DNA from: Actinomarina sp002308095
GTDB lineage: Bacteria > Actinomycetota > Acidimicrobiia > Actinomarinales > Actinomarinaceae
Reading direction: 5' to 3'
Length of the DNA stretch: 64,000 bases
Assembly: GCA_045563135.1 (NCBI GenBank)
Contig: JBJKUL010000001.1
Location: forward strand, 186,001-250,000
Below the pieces are notes generated by a model. That model saw nothing but the letters and a program-made list of their open reading frames with translations, ran no database searches and was not told where the DNA came from. The position numbers were made by a program, and so were the translations under genes. Of this stretch, positions 46,468-53,719 are shown piece by piece. Each line of letters starts with the position of its first letter. The stretch's first letter is position 1.

Positions 46468-47070
46468 ATGGCAAAATTTTATTTTTATTATGCAGCGATG
46501 AATGCTGGCAAGAGTACAAACCTTCTTCAATCAGCACATAACTATGAAGAAAGATACATGAGGACAATAATATTTACCCCAAAACTTGATGATAGATACG
46601 GAGTTGGAAAAGTTGCTTCACGTATAGGTCTAGACCGAGAAGCAGAAATTTTTGAGGGAGAAGATGACCTATATGTTTGGACAGCTCATGAACATCAGAG
46701 AGAAAAATTAGCTTGTGTTCTTGTTGACGAAGCACAATTTTTATCTCCAAAACAAGTACTTCAGTTGACGTTAGTTGTGGACAAGCTTAAGATCCCTGTA
46801 CTTTGTTATGGTTTAAGAACTGACTTTAGAGGAGAACCATTTCCTGGCAGCGTTTATTTAATGGCTTGGGCAGATCATTTGATTGAGCTAAAAACTATAT
46901 GCAAATCAGGTAAAAAAGCAACCTTCAATGCAAGATTAGATGAAGATGGAAATAGAGTTACAGAAGGTGATCAAGTTTCAATTGGACTCAATTACGAAGC
47001 ACAATCAAGGGATGTTTTTGAATTAGATAAAGTTTCGCCTATTGATTATCAAATACCTGAAGCTAATTAG
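46468..47070 (+). CDS. tdk: Thymidine kinase
   Basis: 200 residues, type II thymidine kinase for nucleoside salvage. P-loop AAMNAGKSTNLLQSAHNYEERYM, Walker B-like LVDEAQFLSPKQVLQL and the lasso segment YGLRTDFRGEPFPGSVYLMAWAD are intact. The zinc site usual in Tdk is mostly missing: only one cysteine remains in TICKSGKKATF and there is no C-terminal Cys/His pair. It could salvage thymidine alongside the nucleoside import system at 5042. Confidence 0.92.
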   Translation: MAKFYFYYAAMNAGKSTNLLQSAHNYEERYMRTIIFTPKLDDRYGVGKVASRIGLDREAEIFEGEDDLYVWTAHEHQREKLACVLVDEAQFLSPKQVLQLTLVVDKLKIPVLCYGLRTDFRGEPFPGSVYLMAWADHLIELKTICKSGKKATFNARLDEDGNRVTEGDQVSIGLNYEAQSRDVFELDKVSPIDYQIPEAN

Positions 47071-47545
47071 AAGATTTAACTGGAGGTTCAGGTCTTGTAG
47101 CTAACCAAGAACAAAGTCCAACACCAAAAAATCCAAAAATTAAATCACCCACAAGGGAAAAGACAAAAAAGATAGTAACTGCGAAGGTAGGAATAATGGT
47201 TAATATAGCTACTTTTTTTGCTCTTCTTGATAACCCTCTATATTGTTTCCAATTAAGAATCATGGGACCAAATAATCTATGATTTTCCAACCAAAGAGTA
47301 AATCTGGTTGAGCATTTTGAAAAAGCCCATGCAGCTATAAGGATGAATACAGTTGTTGGCAAACCAGGAACAACGATACCTACATATCCAAGTGAAAGAG
47401 AGAGAATACCTATTGTGAAAAATACTGGCTTATGTATTTTTAAAAATAGTTTTGGAAAAAATTTATATAGAATTACAAAAAATAATATACCTACAGCAAT
47501 GTAAGTAAAAGTCTCATAGGGTATGTTTTTAATTAAGTTTTCCAT
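47063..47545 (-). CDS. DUF454 (YbaN-like) inner-membrane protein
   Basis: 160 residues. ILSLSLGYVGIVVPGLPTTVFILIAAWAFSKCSTRFTLWLENHRLFGPMILNWKQYRGLSRRAKK is the DUF454 signature region. Several hydrophobic segments. Function of the family is not established. Convergent with tdk, overlapping by 8 bases. Confidence 0.8.
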   Translation of the reverse strand: MENLIKNIPYETFTYIAVGILFFVILYKFFPKLFLKIHKPVFFTIGILSLSLGYVGIVVPGLPTTVFILIAAWAFSKCSTRFTLWLENHRLFGPMILNWKQYRGLSRRAKKVAILTIIPTFAVTIFFVFSLVGDLIFGFFGVGLCSWLATRPEPPVKSSN

Positions 47546-47580
47546 AACTATATTATAAATTCCTGCTCAGTAATCATAAA

Positions 47581-48258
47581 TCAGTTAACAAAGACTCTTT
47601 CGGCTATATATTGATCCAAACCAAAAAATTTCTTATTGTCTGTACTTACAGTAATTGAAAATTCATTCGCATCAGCAATAGTGATTTTGGAACCTGGAAT
47701 TATTCTATTTTCTTGTAAAAAGGTGATCATTGAAGCATCTCTTTTAAGTTCTTCAGTAATTTTATTTATTGAATAATTTTTATCTTTTTCAACACTAAGT
47801 AAGTTGAATGTTTTTGATTGTTTGTAATCAGAGTAAGGTATAGGATTGCCGAATAATCCTGTAGTTGGATTGCCAAGAAGAGTAAGCATTGCTTTTTCTG
47901 TAATGGGGCTCAAGATATTTTCCCATTTCGAAGTTTCTTCGTAAACTTGTTCCCAAGGTAATCCTAGAATTTCAGACAAAAATCTTTCAACAATACGATG
48001 TCTTCTTGCAACAGTTTTAGCAAGATAAAGACCCTTTTCCGTAAGTTCTAAATTTTCCTGAAATTTTATTAAGCCACTATTTTGCATTCTTCCAGTGATT
48101 TGAGATACGTTAGCCCTACTAACATCAAGCCACTCAGCTACTCGAGTTTGTTTTACTTCGATCCCTACTTCATTAAGGTGAAAAATGGCTACAGCTTGCG
48201 TGTAAAATGAGGCTGGAAGTTTTTCCATTTCTTTTTGAGTAAGTATATTTCTATTCAT
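47581..48258 (-). CDS. DtxR-family metal-dependent regulator with altered metal site
   Basis: 225 residues. Winged helix with VAEWLDVSRANVSQITGRMQNSGLI, dimer domain with RRHRIVERFLSEILGLPWEQV, and a C-terminal FeoA/SH3-like part (about 155-225). The ancillary-site H87 and E91 align with DtxR H79 and E83. The usual primary ligands appear replaced: T20, S110 and N114 stand where DtxR has M10, C102 and H106, with E113 kept. It may sense iron or manganese in another way. Likely targets are its own promoter, hemH and the ferric transporter, which share upstream motifs. Confidence 0.8.
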   Translation of the reverse strand: MNRNILTQKEMEKLPASFYTQAVAIFHLNEVGIEVKQTRVAEWLDVSRANVSQITGRMQNSGLIKFQENLELTEKGLYLAKTVARRHRIVERFLSEILGLPWEQVYEETSKWENILSPITEKAMLTLLGNPTTGLFGNPIPYSDYKQSKTFNLLSVEKDKNYSINKITEELKRDASMITFLQENRIIPGSKITIADANEFSITVSTDNKKFFGLDQYIAERVFVN

Positions 48259-48271
48259 CTTATTAAATATA

Positions 48272-48289
48272 TGTTAACAATAATTAACA
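48272..48289. promoter_or_regulatory. Candidate DtxR-type operator before the regulator gene
   Basis: TGTTAACAATAATTAACA contains inverted arms TGTTAA and TTAACA around 6 bases, 14 bases upstream of the regulator start on the minus strand. Read on the minus strand it includes TTAACAT, the core also found before hemH and the iron transporter. Suggests autoregulation. Confidence 0.45.
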
Positions 48290-48306
48290 ATCTATGATTC
48301 CAATAT

Positions 48307-48402
48307 TTAAAATAAAGGACAACCCACAACAGCTGTTAAAGCAATAAACAAAACCCAAGCAAGAGGTTCATACTTTGTTATTAGTTTTGGATTTTTTTCC
48401 AT
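48307..48402 (-). CDS. Possible 31-residue membrane peptide
   Basis: ATG at 48402 to TAA at 48307-48309 encodes a peptide starting MEKNPKLITKYEPLAWVLF, with one hydrophobic helix and a C-terminal GCPLF. Only weak purine bases precede the start. It is in the 331-base gap between the DtxR-type gene and hemH. Coding status is uncertain. Confidence 0.3.
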   Translation of the reverse strand: MEKNPKLITKYEPLAWVLFIALTAVVGCPLF

Positions 48403-48438
48403 TTCTTTTATTATAAACCAACTGTATAATAAAAATAT

Positions 48439-48543
48439 ATGATGTGTCCATTTGCTTATTTACTCTTTGGTTTTATGTGGGTAGTTCGTACCGGTGGAAA
48501 AATTATTCCTTTTTCGTTAAGAAAAATTAAAACTACAAAATAA
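48439..48543 (+). CDS. Possible 34-residue membrane peptide
   Basis: ATG at 48439 (or 48442) to TAA at 48541-48543 encodes MMCPFAYLLFGFMWVVRTGG followed by a basic tail ending KIKTTK. One hydrophobic segment with a positive C-terminus. Divergent from the other small ORF. No strong ribosome binding site, so only possible. Confidence 0.3.
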   Translation: MMCPFAYLLFGFMWVVRTGGKIIPFSLRKIKTTK

Positions 48544-48569
48544 CTTCGCTAAGTTATCATTATTCAGTA

Positions 48570-48588
48570 GTTAACTAACATTAACAAA
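48570..48588. promoter_or_regulatory. Candidate DtxR-type operator before hemH
   Basis: GTTAACTAACATTAACAAA ends one base before the hemH ATG. It shares TAACATTAA with the box before the iron transporter. Location at the start codon would block transcription or translation initiation. No Shine-Dalgarno sequence is seen here. Confidence 0.4.
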
Positions 48589-48589
48589 T

Positions 48590-49615
48590 ATGAAAAATTT
48601 CGAAGCACCTGCTGTATTGCTTATTAATCTTGGCTCACCAAAAGACTTAAGTAAAAAAAGTGTAAGAAACTATTTAAAAGTTTTTCTCTCTGATGACTAT
48701 GTATTAGACATTCCAAAATTTTTTCAGCAATTATTACTCCGTCTTTTCATTTTACCTTTCAGGCCTAAATCGACTTTACACGCTTATGAGCAAATTTGGA
48801 CCAAGCAGGGTTCACCTTTGATAATTTCAACAGTTAAGCTCGCCCAAAAATTGGAAACCAAAACTGGATGGAAAGTTTCAACTGCAATGAGATATGAAGA
48901 ACCTAGTATTAAAGATGCCTTAATAGAGCTAAAAAATGATGGATACAATAATATCTACGCAGTTCCCCTCTACCCTCATAATGCAATGGCAACAGTTCTC
49001 ACCACTCAGGTTGAAGTCTTAGAATCGGCAAAAAAGTATCATCGAAATGCAAATATTAAGTTTGTTGAACCTTTTTATAACGATTCTAATTACATTTCAG
49101 CTATGGCAAATTCAATCAGATCTTATATGGTGAACAAAGACTTTGAAAAAATTATCTTTAGTTATCATGGTATACCAAAAAGACAAGCAAGAAAAACCGA
49201 TGAAACGGGTATGCATTGTTTTTCGTCCTCTGATTGTTGTGAGCAGAATAACATAGGCTCAAGAGATTGCTACAAATCACACACAGTAAAAGCATCAACA
49301 AAAATAGCTGAATCACTAGGACTTCATGAAGACAATTGGGAAATTGCATACCAATCTCGAATAGGACCAGGTTGGCTTCAACCTTTCACAGACAAGAGAT
49401 TGGCTGAACTTCCAGAGGAAGGTAAGAAATCAATTGCAGTAGTGTGCCCTTCTTTCATTTCTGATTGTCTTGAGACACTAGAAGAAATAGACATTAGAGG
49501 TAGAAAAACATTTTTCGATGCTGGAGGGGAACATATGACTTATATTCCATGTCTTAACGAGTCTGATGAAACTATTGAACTTATAGAAAATTTAGTTAAG
49601 AAAATTTTAAAATAA
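48590..49615 (+). CDS. hemH: Ferrochelatase, possibly iron-sulfur type
   Basis: 341 residues, inserts Fe2+ into the porphyrin ring in the last steps of haem synthesis. AVLLINLGSPKDLSKKSVRNYLKVFLSD is the family opening. The catalytic histidine H193 lies in FSYHGIP and the conserved glutamate in ISDCLETLEEIDIRG. Between them C210, C216, C217 and C227 form a cysteine group (C-x5-CC-x9-C), as in the internal-cluster 2Fe-2S ferrochelatases described from Myxococcus-like bacteria. It lies between a DtxR-type gene and an iron transporter, and its upstream motif suggests iron control. Confidence 0.9.
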   Translation: MKNFEAPAVLLINLGSPKDLSKKSVRNYLKVFLSDDYVLDIPKFFQQLLLRLFILPFRPKSTLHAYEQIWTKQGSPLIISTVKLAQKLETKTGWKVSTAMRYEEPSIKDALIELKNDGYNNIYAVPLYPHNAMATVLTTQVEVLESAKKYHRNANIKFVEPFYNDSNYISAMANSIRSYMVNKDFEKIIFSYHGIPKRQARKTDETGMHCFSSSDCCEQNNIGSRDCYKSHTVKASTKIAESLGLHEDNWEIAYQSRIGPGWLQPFTDKRLAELPEEGKKSIAVVCPSFISDCLETLEEIDIRGRKTFFDAGGEHMTYIPCLNESDETIELIENLVKKILK

Positions 49616-49620
49616 TTTCA

Positions 49621-49659
49621 CTTAACATTAAATGTTAAGTATGGTTAACATTATTAGTA
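49621..49659. promoter_or_regulatory. Candidate iron box pair before the ferric transporter
   Basis: CTTAACATTAAATGTTAAG (49621-49639) is a perfect 9-1-9 palindrome, the geometry of IdeR/DtxR boxes. A second half-like copy, GTTAACATTATTAG, starts at 49645. They lie 23-61 bases before the ATG at 49682, whose ribosome binding site is AAGGAA. No T run follows the palindrome, so a hemH terminator is less likely. Confidence 0.55.
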
Positions 49660-49681
49660 CAAATAAATTAAGGAAATTGTA

Positions 49682-50797
49682 ATGAATAAAAAATCTATAG
49701 CCCTATTCATGACTTGCCTTCTTATATTTTCAGCATGTGGTTCTGCTGGAGAACAAGGAGCACAAGGGGAGCAGGGAGATAAAGGTGAAAAAGGTGACGC
49801 CGGTGAAATAAGCCAGGCTGCTATTGAAGCTGCGGTGGAAGCAGCACTTACTGAAGATGAAGCAGACGTAGGTGGCACTCTTGTTATCTACAGCGGTAGG
49901 AAAGAAAGCTTAGTTGCTGATGTAATTTCAGCTTTTGCAGCAGAAACTGGTGTTGAAGTAGAAGTTAGATATGCAAAAAGTGCAGAGCTTGCTGGCACAA
50001 TAGCACTAGAAGGTGCAATTAGTCCAGCTGATGTTTTCTTATCACAAGACCCAGTAAGTCTTGGCATTGTTGCTAAAGAGGGATTATTTGATGTCTTACC
50101 CGAAGACATTTTAGATAATGTACCCGCTTGGGCAGTTGACCAAAGGGGATTTTGGGTAGGAACTTCAGGCAGATCCAGATCACTTGTTGTCGACACTAGA
50201 GATGTAAGTGATGCTGAACTCCCAGGAGATATTTATGGACTTAACAATGAGGTATTTAGAGGAAGATTGGGACTAGCACCTACAAACTCATCATTTATTG
50301 CAATGGTTTCATGCATGATTGAGCAAGATGGTGAAGAAAAAGTTTCAGAATGGTTAACAGCTATTAATGGTCTTGGGTACACAGAATATCCTAAAAACTC
50401 ACCTCAAGTTGCTGCTGCAGCTGCTGGTGAATTAGATATAGGAATGATTAATCATTACTACACATTAAGAGTGTTGGCTGAAGCTGGAGATACCCCAATT
50501 AAGAATGTATTTTTGGATGGTGGTTGTGGTGCAATGGTTATGCCTGCTGGTGCGGGAGTTTTGTCTTCTAGTCAAAACAAACCAGCTGCTATGGCATTTA
50601 TAGAGTATCTTCACTCAACAAGCGCACAAGAGCATTTTACAAATACTGTGTTTGAGTTTCCGCTTGTTTCAAGTGTCACGCCAAATGAACTCTTACCTAA
50701 CATAGATACTTTAAATTCTCCAGAGAATTTGAATTGGTCTGCTTTAGCCTTATGGCAAGAAAAGGCAGTTGAACTTATAGCGAAAGCTGGTTTTTAA
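49682..50797 (+). CDS. Ferric-iron ABC transporter binding lipoprotein with collagen-like linker
   Basis: 371 residues. Lipobox IFSAC puts the lipid on Cys19. Residues 20-43 are eight G-x-y triplets (GSAGEQGAQGEQGDKGEKGD...), a collagen-like linker not usual in this family. Residues about 65-371 are a FbpA/FutA type binding protein (GGTLVIYSGRKESLVADVISAFAAETGVEVEVRYAKSAEL) with the paired tyrosines of iron binding in MINHYYTLRVLAEAG. It heads the transport genes at 50887 and 52467, after a hairpin. The ligand Fe3+ is inferred from the family. Confidence 0.88.
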   Translation: MNKKSIALFMTCLLIFSACGSAGEQGAQGEQGDKGEKGDAGEISQAAIEAAVEAALTEDEADVGGTLVIYSGRKESLVADVISAFAAETGVEVEVRYAKSAELAGTIALEGAISPADVFLSQDPVSLGIVAKEGLFDVLPEDILDNVPAWAVDQRGFWVGTSGRSRSLVVDTRDVSDAELPGDIYGLNNEVFRGRLGLAPTNSSFIAMVSCMIEQDGEEKVSEWLTAINGLGYTEYPKNSPQVAAAAAGELDIGMINHYYTLRVLAEAGDTPIKNVFLDGGCGAMVMPAGAGVLSSSQNKPAAMAFIEYLHSTSAQEHFTNTVFEFPLVSSVTPNELLPNIDTLNSPENLNWSALALWQEKAVELIAKAGF

Positions 50798-50840
50798 TCA
50801 AGACGTGAATACTTGATACCTATATATATACAAAATGGAA

Positions 50841-50873
50841 AAATCTGGCTAAATCAACCTAGCCAGATTTTTT
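50841..50873 (+). terminator. Hairpin terminator/attenuator between binding protein and permease
   Basis: AAATCTGGCTA pairs with TAGCCAGATTT around an 8-base loop, followed by TTTTTTC. It stands 43 bases after the binding-protein stop and 14 before the permease start. Partial termination would give excess binding protein, as for the hairpin at 6185. Confidence 0.85.
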
Positions 50874-50886
50874 CTTTATTTAATTA

Positions 50887-52467
50887 ATGAATACATATAA
50901 TCTTAGAGATGTGAAAACACCAAAAATCCTATTTTTTTCAAATTTGGTAATTTTAAGCATATTTTTGATGCCAGTTTTCTATCTAGTTTATAGGTTCATA
51001 AATTTTTCACGTTCATATAGAAGCTTCTTTAATTCATGGAATGTATTAGATCTTGTTTCCAACACTTCAACTTTATTTATTGCAGTTGTAATTTCAAGCC
51101 TTGTAATTGGGCTGTCAATCTCTATCTTTACTGTAAGGTTTAAAATATATAGACCTAAACTTTTTTTTACATTATCGGTTTTACCATTAGTCATCCCTTC
51201 TTATATCGGTGCTCTTACTTATGTTTCAGCATTTTCACCTAAAGGACTATTTGTCCAAATTTTTTCGCCCTTGGGTTTAGCTGAAATTACAGGCATACAG
51301 GGTTTTTTTGGTAGCTGGATAGTTCTTACTCTATTTACTTACCCATACGTGTTATTAATTTGCAGTAGTGCATTAAGAAACCTAGATTCAACTGTTGAGG
51401 ATGCTGCACGTTCTTTGGGAAAAAATAAATTTCAGATTTATACCCAAGTTGTAGTTCCAAGATTGAAAAAACCTATAATTTTCTCAGGTCTTTTAGTTGG
51501 ACTTTATGTGATATCTGATTTTGGAGCAGTATCGCTAATGAGGTACTCTACATTAACAAAAGCAATATATAGTTATTATGAATTGAAGATAGACGGAGAT
51601 CCCGTAATTTTTTATTCAAGCATTTTAATCATTATGGCTTTGTTAATTAGCTTTGTACAAAGAGGAACAAGTCTCACACAGTCATCGAAAGTATCTGGGA
51701 CTCCAAGAATTCCCGAAAGAAGCAACCTTGGCCCTAAAGGAAAGTTTTTCGTTTATCTTTTTTTGATTACAGTGATTGCTTTAGGCTTATTAATACCAAT
51801 CTCTGTACTAAGTTATTGGCTCATCCGTGGATTAATTTATGGCAATAGTGTTAGGGCAGTACTTGGTGGAGTAATAGGATCTTTGAGCGCATCACTAGTT
51901 TCAGCTTTGTTTTCAGTTATTATAGCTACTCCGATAATAATTATGGTTTCACAGTACAGGTCTAGGTTTGGGAACTTACTTGAAAGGGTTATGCTTGCTC
52001 TTTATGGCCTACCTCATATTGCTGTTGGAGTGTCTATATTATTCATAACTATTAAAATTTTTCCAACCATATACCAAAGCTTTACAGCTTTAATCATTTC
52101 TTATCTTATTGTCTTCCTACCCCAAGCAATAGGTGCTGGGCAGGCTTCTATGGAGCAAGTTAAGGATTCTTATCTTGATGCGAGTAACGGATTAGGAAAT
52201 TCTAAATTCCAAACATTTTATAAAGTAACACTGCCTCTAATTTATAGAGGTCTTTTTGCTGGAGGAGCCTTAGTTTTTCTATCAACTATGAAGGAGTTGC
52301 CACAAACATTGCTTTTGAGACCAACAGGTTTGAACACAATGGCAGTAGATATATGGTCATATGCTTCAGAAGGATTATTCACACAAGCAGCTTTTTCTTC
52401 ATTTATTTTGTTGGCAATAAGTGCAATTCCTACTTATATATTAAGTACAAGGAATTTAACAAAATAA
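50887..52467 (+). CDS. Ferric-iron ABC transporter permease (fused double permease)
   Basis: 526 residues with about 12 membrane segments, two ModB-like permease halves in one chain as in FbpB/FutB. Each half has an EAA loop: EDAARSLGKNKFQIYTQVVVPRLKKPI and LDASNGLGNSKFQTFYKVTLPLIYRG. It works with the binding protein at 49682 and the ATPase that starts within its stop codon (TAATG). Confidence 0.92.
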   Translation: MNTYNLRDVKTPKILFFSNLVILSIFLMPVFYLVYRFINFSRSYRSFFNSWNVLDLVSNTSTLFIAVVISSLVIGLSISIFTVRFKIYRPKLFFTLSVLPLVIPSYIGALTYVSAFSPKGLFVQIFSPLGLAEITGIQGFFGSWIVLTLFTYPYVLLICSSALRNLDSTVEDAARSLGKNKFQIYTQVVVPRLKKPIIFSGLLVGLYVISDFGAVSLMRYSTLTKAIYSYYELKIDGDPVIFYSSILIIMALLISFVQRGTSLTQSSKVSGTPRIPERSNLGPKGKFFVYLFLITVIALGLLIPISVLSYWLIRGLIYGNSVRAVLGGVIGSLSASLVSALFSVIIATPIIIMVSQYRSRFGNLLERVMLALYGLPHIAVGVSILFITIKIFPTIYQSFTALIISYLIVFLPQAIGAGQASMEQVKDSYLDASNGLGNSKFQTFYKVTLPLIYRGLFAGGALVFLSTMKELPQTLLLRPTGLNTMAVDIWSYASEGLFTQAAFSSFILLAISAIPTYILSTRNLTK

Positions 52468-53492
52468 TGGTATTTGACAGTCTTATTCTCAGAGCTCGTG
52501 GTCTCACAAAGTCCTATGGCTCAGAGTCCGTATTAAAAAATTTCAACATAGATATCTGGGAAGGTTCAATTTTTGGAATTCTCGGAACTTCAGGTTCTGG
52601 AAAAACAACGGCGTTAAGAATGCTTGCTGGATTTGAGATTCCAGACTCTGGGTCTATTGAAATGTACGACAAAATTATATTTGATGAACAAACAAATGTT
52701 CCCCCAGAAAAAAGAAATATCGGTATGGTTTTCCAAGACTATGCTCTTTTCCCACATTTGAATGTAGAAAAAAATATAGCCTTTGGCTTATCAAAGGCAG
52801 ATGCAAATAGTGGAAGATTAAAAGAAGTTATAGAAATGTGTAATTTAACAAAATATAAAAATAAAATCCCACAAGAATTATCCGGAGGTCAGCAACAAAG
52901 AGTTGCACTCGCTAGAGCATTGGCGCCAAATCCTGAGATGATTTTACTTGACGAACCCTTTACAAGTCTTGATGCCCAAATGGCAAGGATTTTAAGAGAT
53001 GAAGTCGTATCCTTGTTGAGAGAAACTAAAACAACAGCAATAATTGTCACCCACGATCAAGAAGAAGCTCTATCAGTATGTGATATTGTCAGTGTATTGG
53101 AGGATGGAAATGTAATCCAAAGCGCTACACCTCAAGAAATATACTTAAACCCAATAAGTCAATCTGTGGCGAATTCAGTTGGAGATCCAAATATTCTTAA
53201 GGGGTTTTCGGTTGATGGAAGAGTAGAGACTTCCCTTGGTAGTTTTGTTTCTGCTTATGAAGGAGCATTGGATGTAGCAATTCGTCCTGAATGTATAGAA
53301 GTAAGCCTGAATTCCACTGGACCCTACACAGTCAAAGAGTGTATTTTTTATGGTCATGATCAAGTTATATCATTTCAAAATAATAAAGGTGAGATATTTA
53401 GAGCTCGGTCACTTCCATCCGTAATTTATGAGCCAGGTGATAAAATCTGTATTGAAGTGTCCGAGGTCACTACTTTTCCATCAAATAATTAA
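52467..53492 (+). CDS. Ferric-iron ABC transporter ATPase
   Basis: 341 residues from ATG at 52467, chosen because the longer frame from 52353 lies inside the permease and gives a non-family N-terminus. Walker A GTSGSGKTT, Q-loop VFQDYALFPHLNVEKNIAFGL, signature LSGGQQQRVALARALAP, Walker B ILLDEPFTSLDAQM and H-loop VTHDQEEAL. A C-terminal TOBE-like domain (about 260-341) includes VAIRPECIEVSL. FbpC/FutC class. Overlaps the small gene on the other strand by 12 bases. Confidence 0.9.
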   Translation: MVFDSLILRARGLTKSYGSESVLKNFNIDIWEGSIFGILGTSGSGKTTALRMLAGFEIPDSGSIEMYDKIIFDEQTNVPPEKRNIGMVFQDYALFPHLNVEKNIAFGLSKADANSGRLKEVIEMCNLTKYKNKIPQELSGGQQQRVALARALAPNPEMILLDEPFTSLDAQMARILRDEVVSLLRETKTTAIIVTHDQEEALSVCDIVSVLEDGNVIQSATPQEIYLNPISQSVANSVGDPNILKGFSVDGRVETSLGSFVSAYEGALDVAIRPECIEVSLNSTGPYTVKECIFYGHDQVISFQNNKGEIFRARSLPSVIYEPGDKICIEVSEVTTFPSNN

Positions 53493-53675
53493 TTTTATTT
53501 TAGACACTCTTCCAGCTACTGCCTGTAAAGCTATTTCAGTTTCAGAAAGATAATTTGTTGCTCTTTTATAATTATTTTCGGCAATGAGTTCTCTAGAGTT
53601 TGCTAAAGATTTTACTGCAGCGGTCAATTCATTAATTAGATATTCAATTTCGTTATTAATTTCATTATTATCCAT
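53481..53675 (-). CDS. Small helical protein, 64 residues
   Basis: From ATG at 53675, MDNNEINNEIEYLINELTAA and the rest is an amphipathic, acidic helical protein ending GRVSKIKLII. A longer frame to 53729 runs into the heliorhodopsin gene, so the shorter start is preferred. No family recognised. It is divergent from the heliorhodopsin with 44 bases between the starts, so they may share a control region. Confidence 0.45.
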   Translation of the reverse strand: MDNNEINNEIEYLINELTAAVKSLANSRELIAENNYKRATNYLSETEIALQAVAGRVSKIKLII

Positions 53676-53719
53676 ATCTGTAATAATAGGTTTAACGATA
53701 AATAAAAAAGGTTGAAAAC

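Noticed and set aside
46415..46567. N-terminal extension of the CopD-like membrane protein
   Set aside because: The extra 51 residues are opposite the start of tdk and rich in Ser, His and Cys with no family resemblance; ATG at 46414 gives the hydrophobic start expected.
49621..49639. Palindrome after hemH as a transcription terminator
   Set aside because: The stem is AT-rich with a one-base loop and no T run; the 9-1-9 shape and the repeat of its core upstream of two other iron genes favour an operator.
52353..52466. Longer start of the ferric transporter ATPase
   Set aside because: Lies fully inside the permease gene and encodes a Phe/Ile-rich stretch unlike ABC ATPases; the TAATG start at 52467 is normal for this operon.
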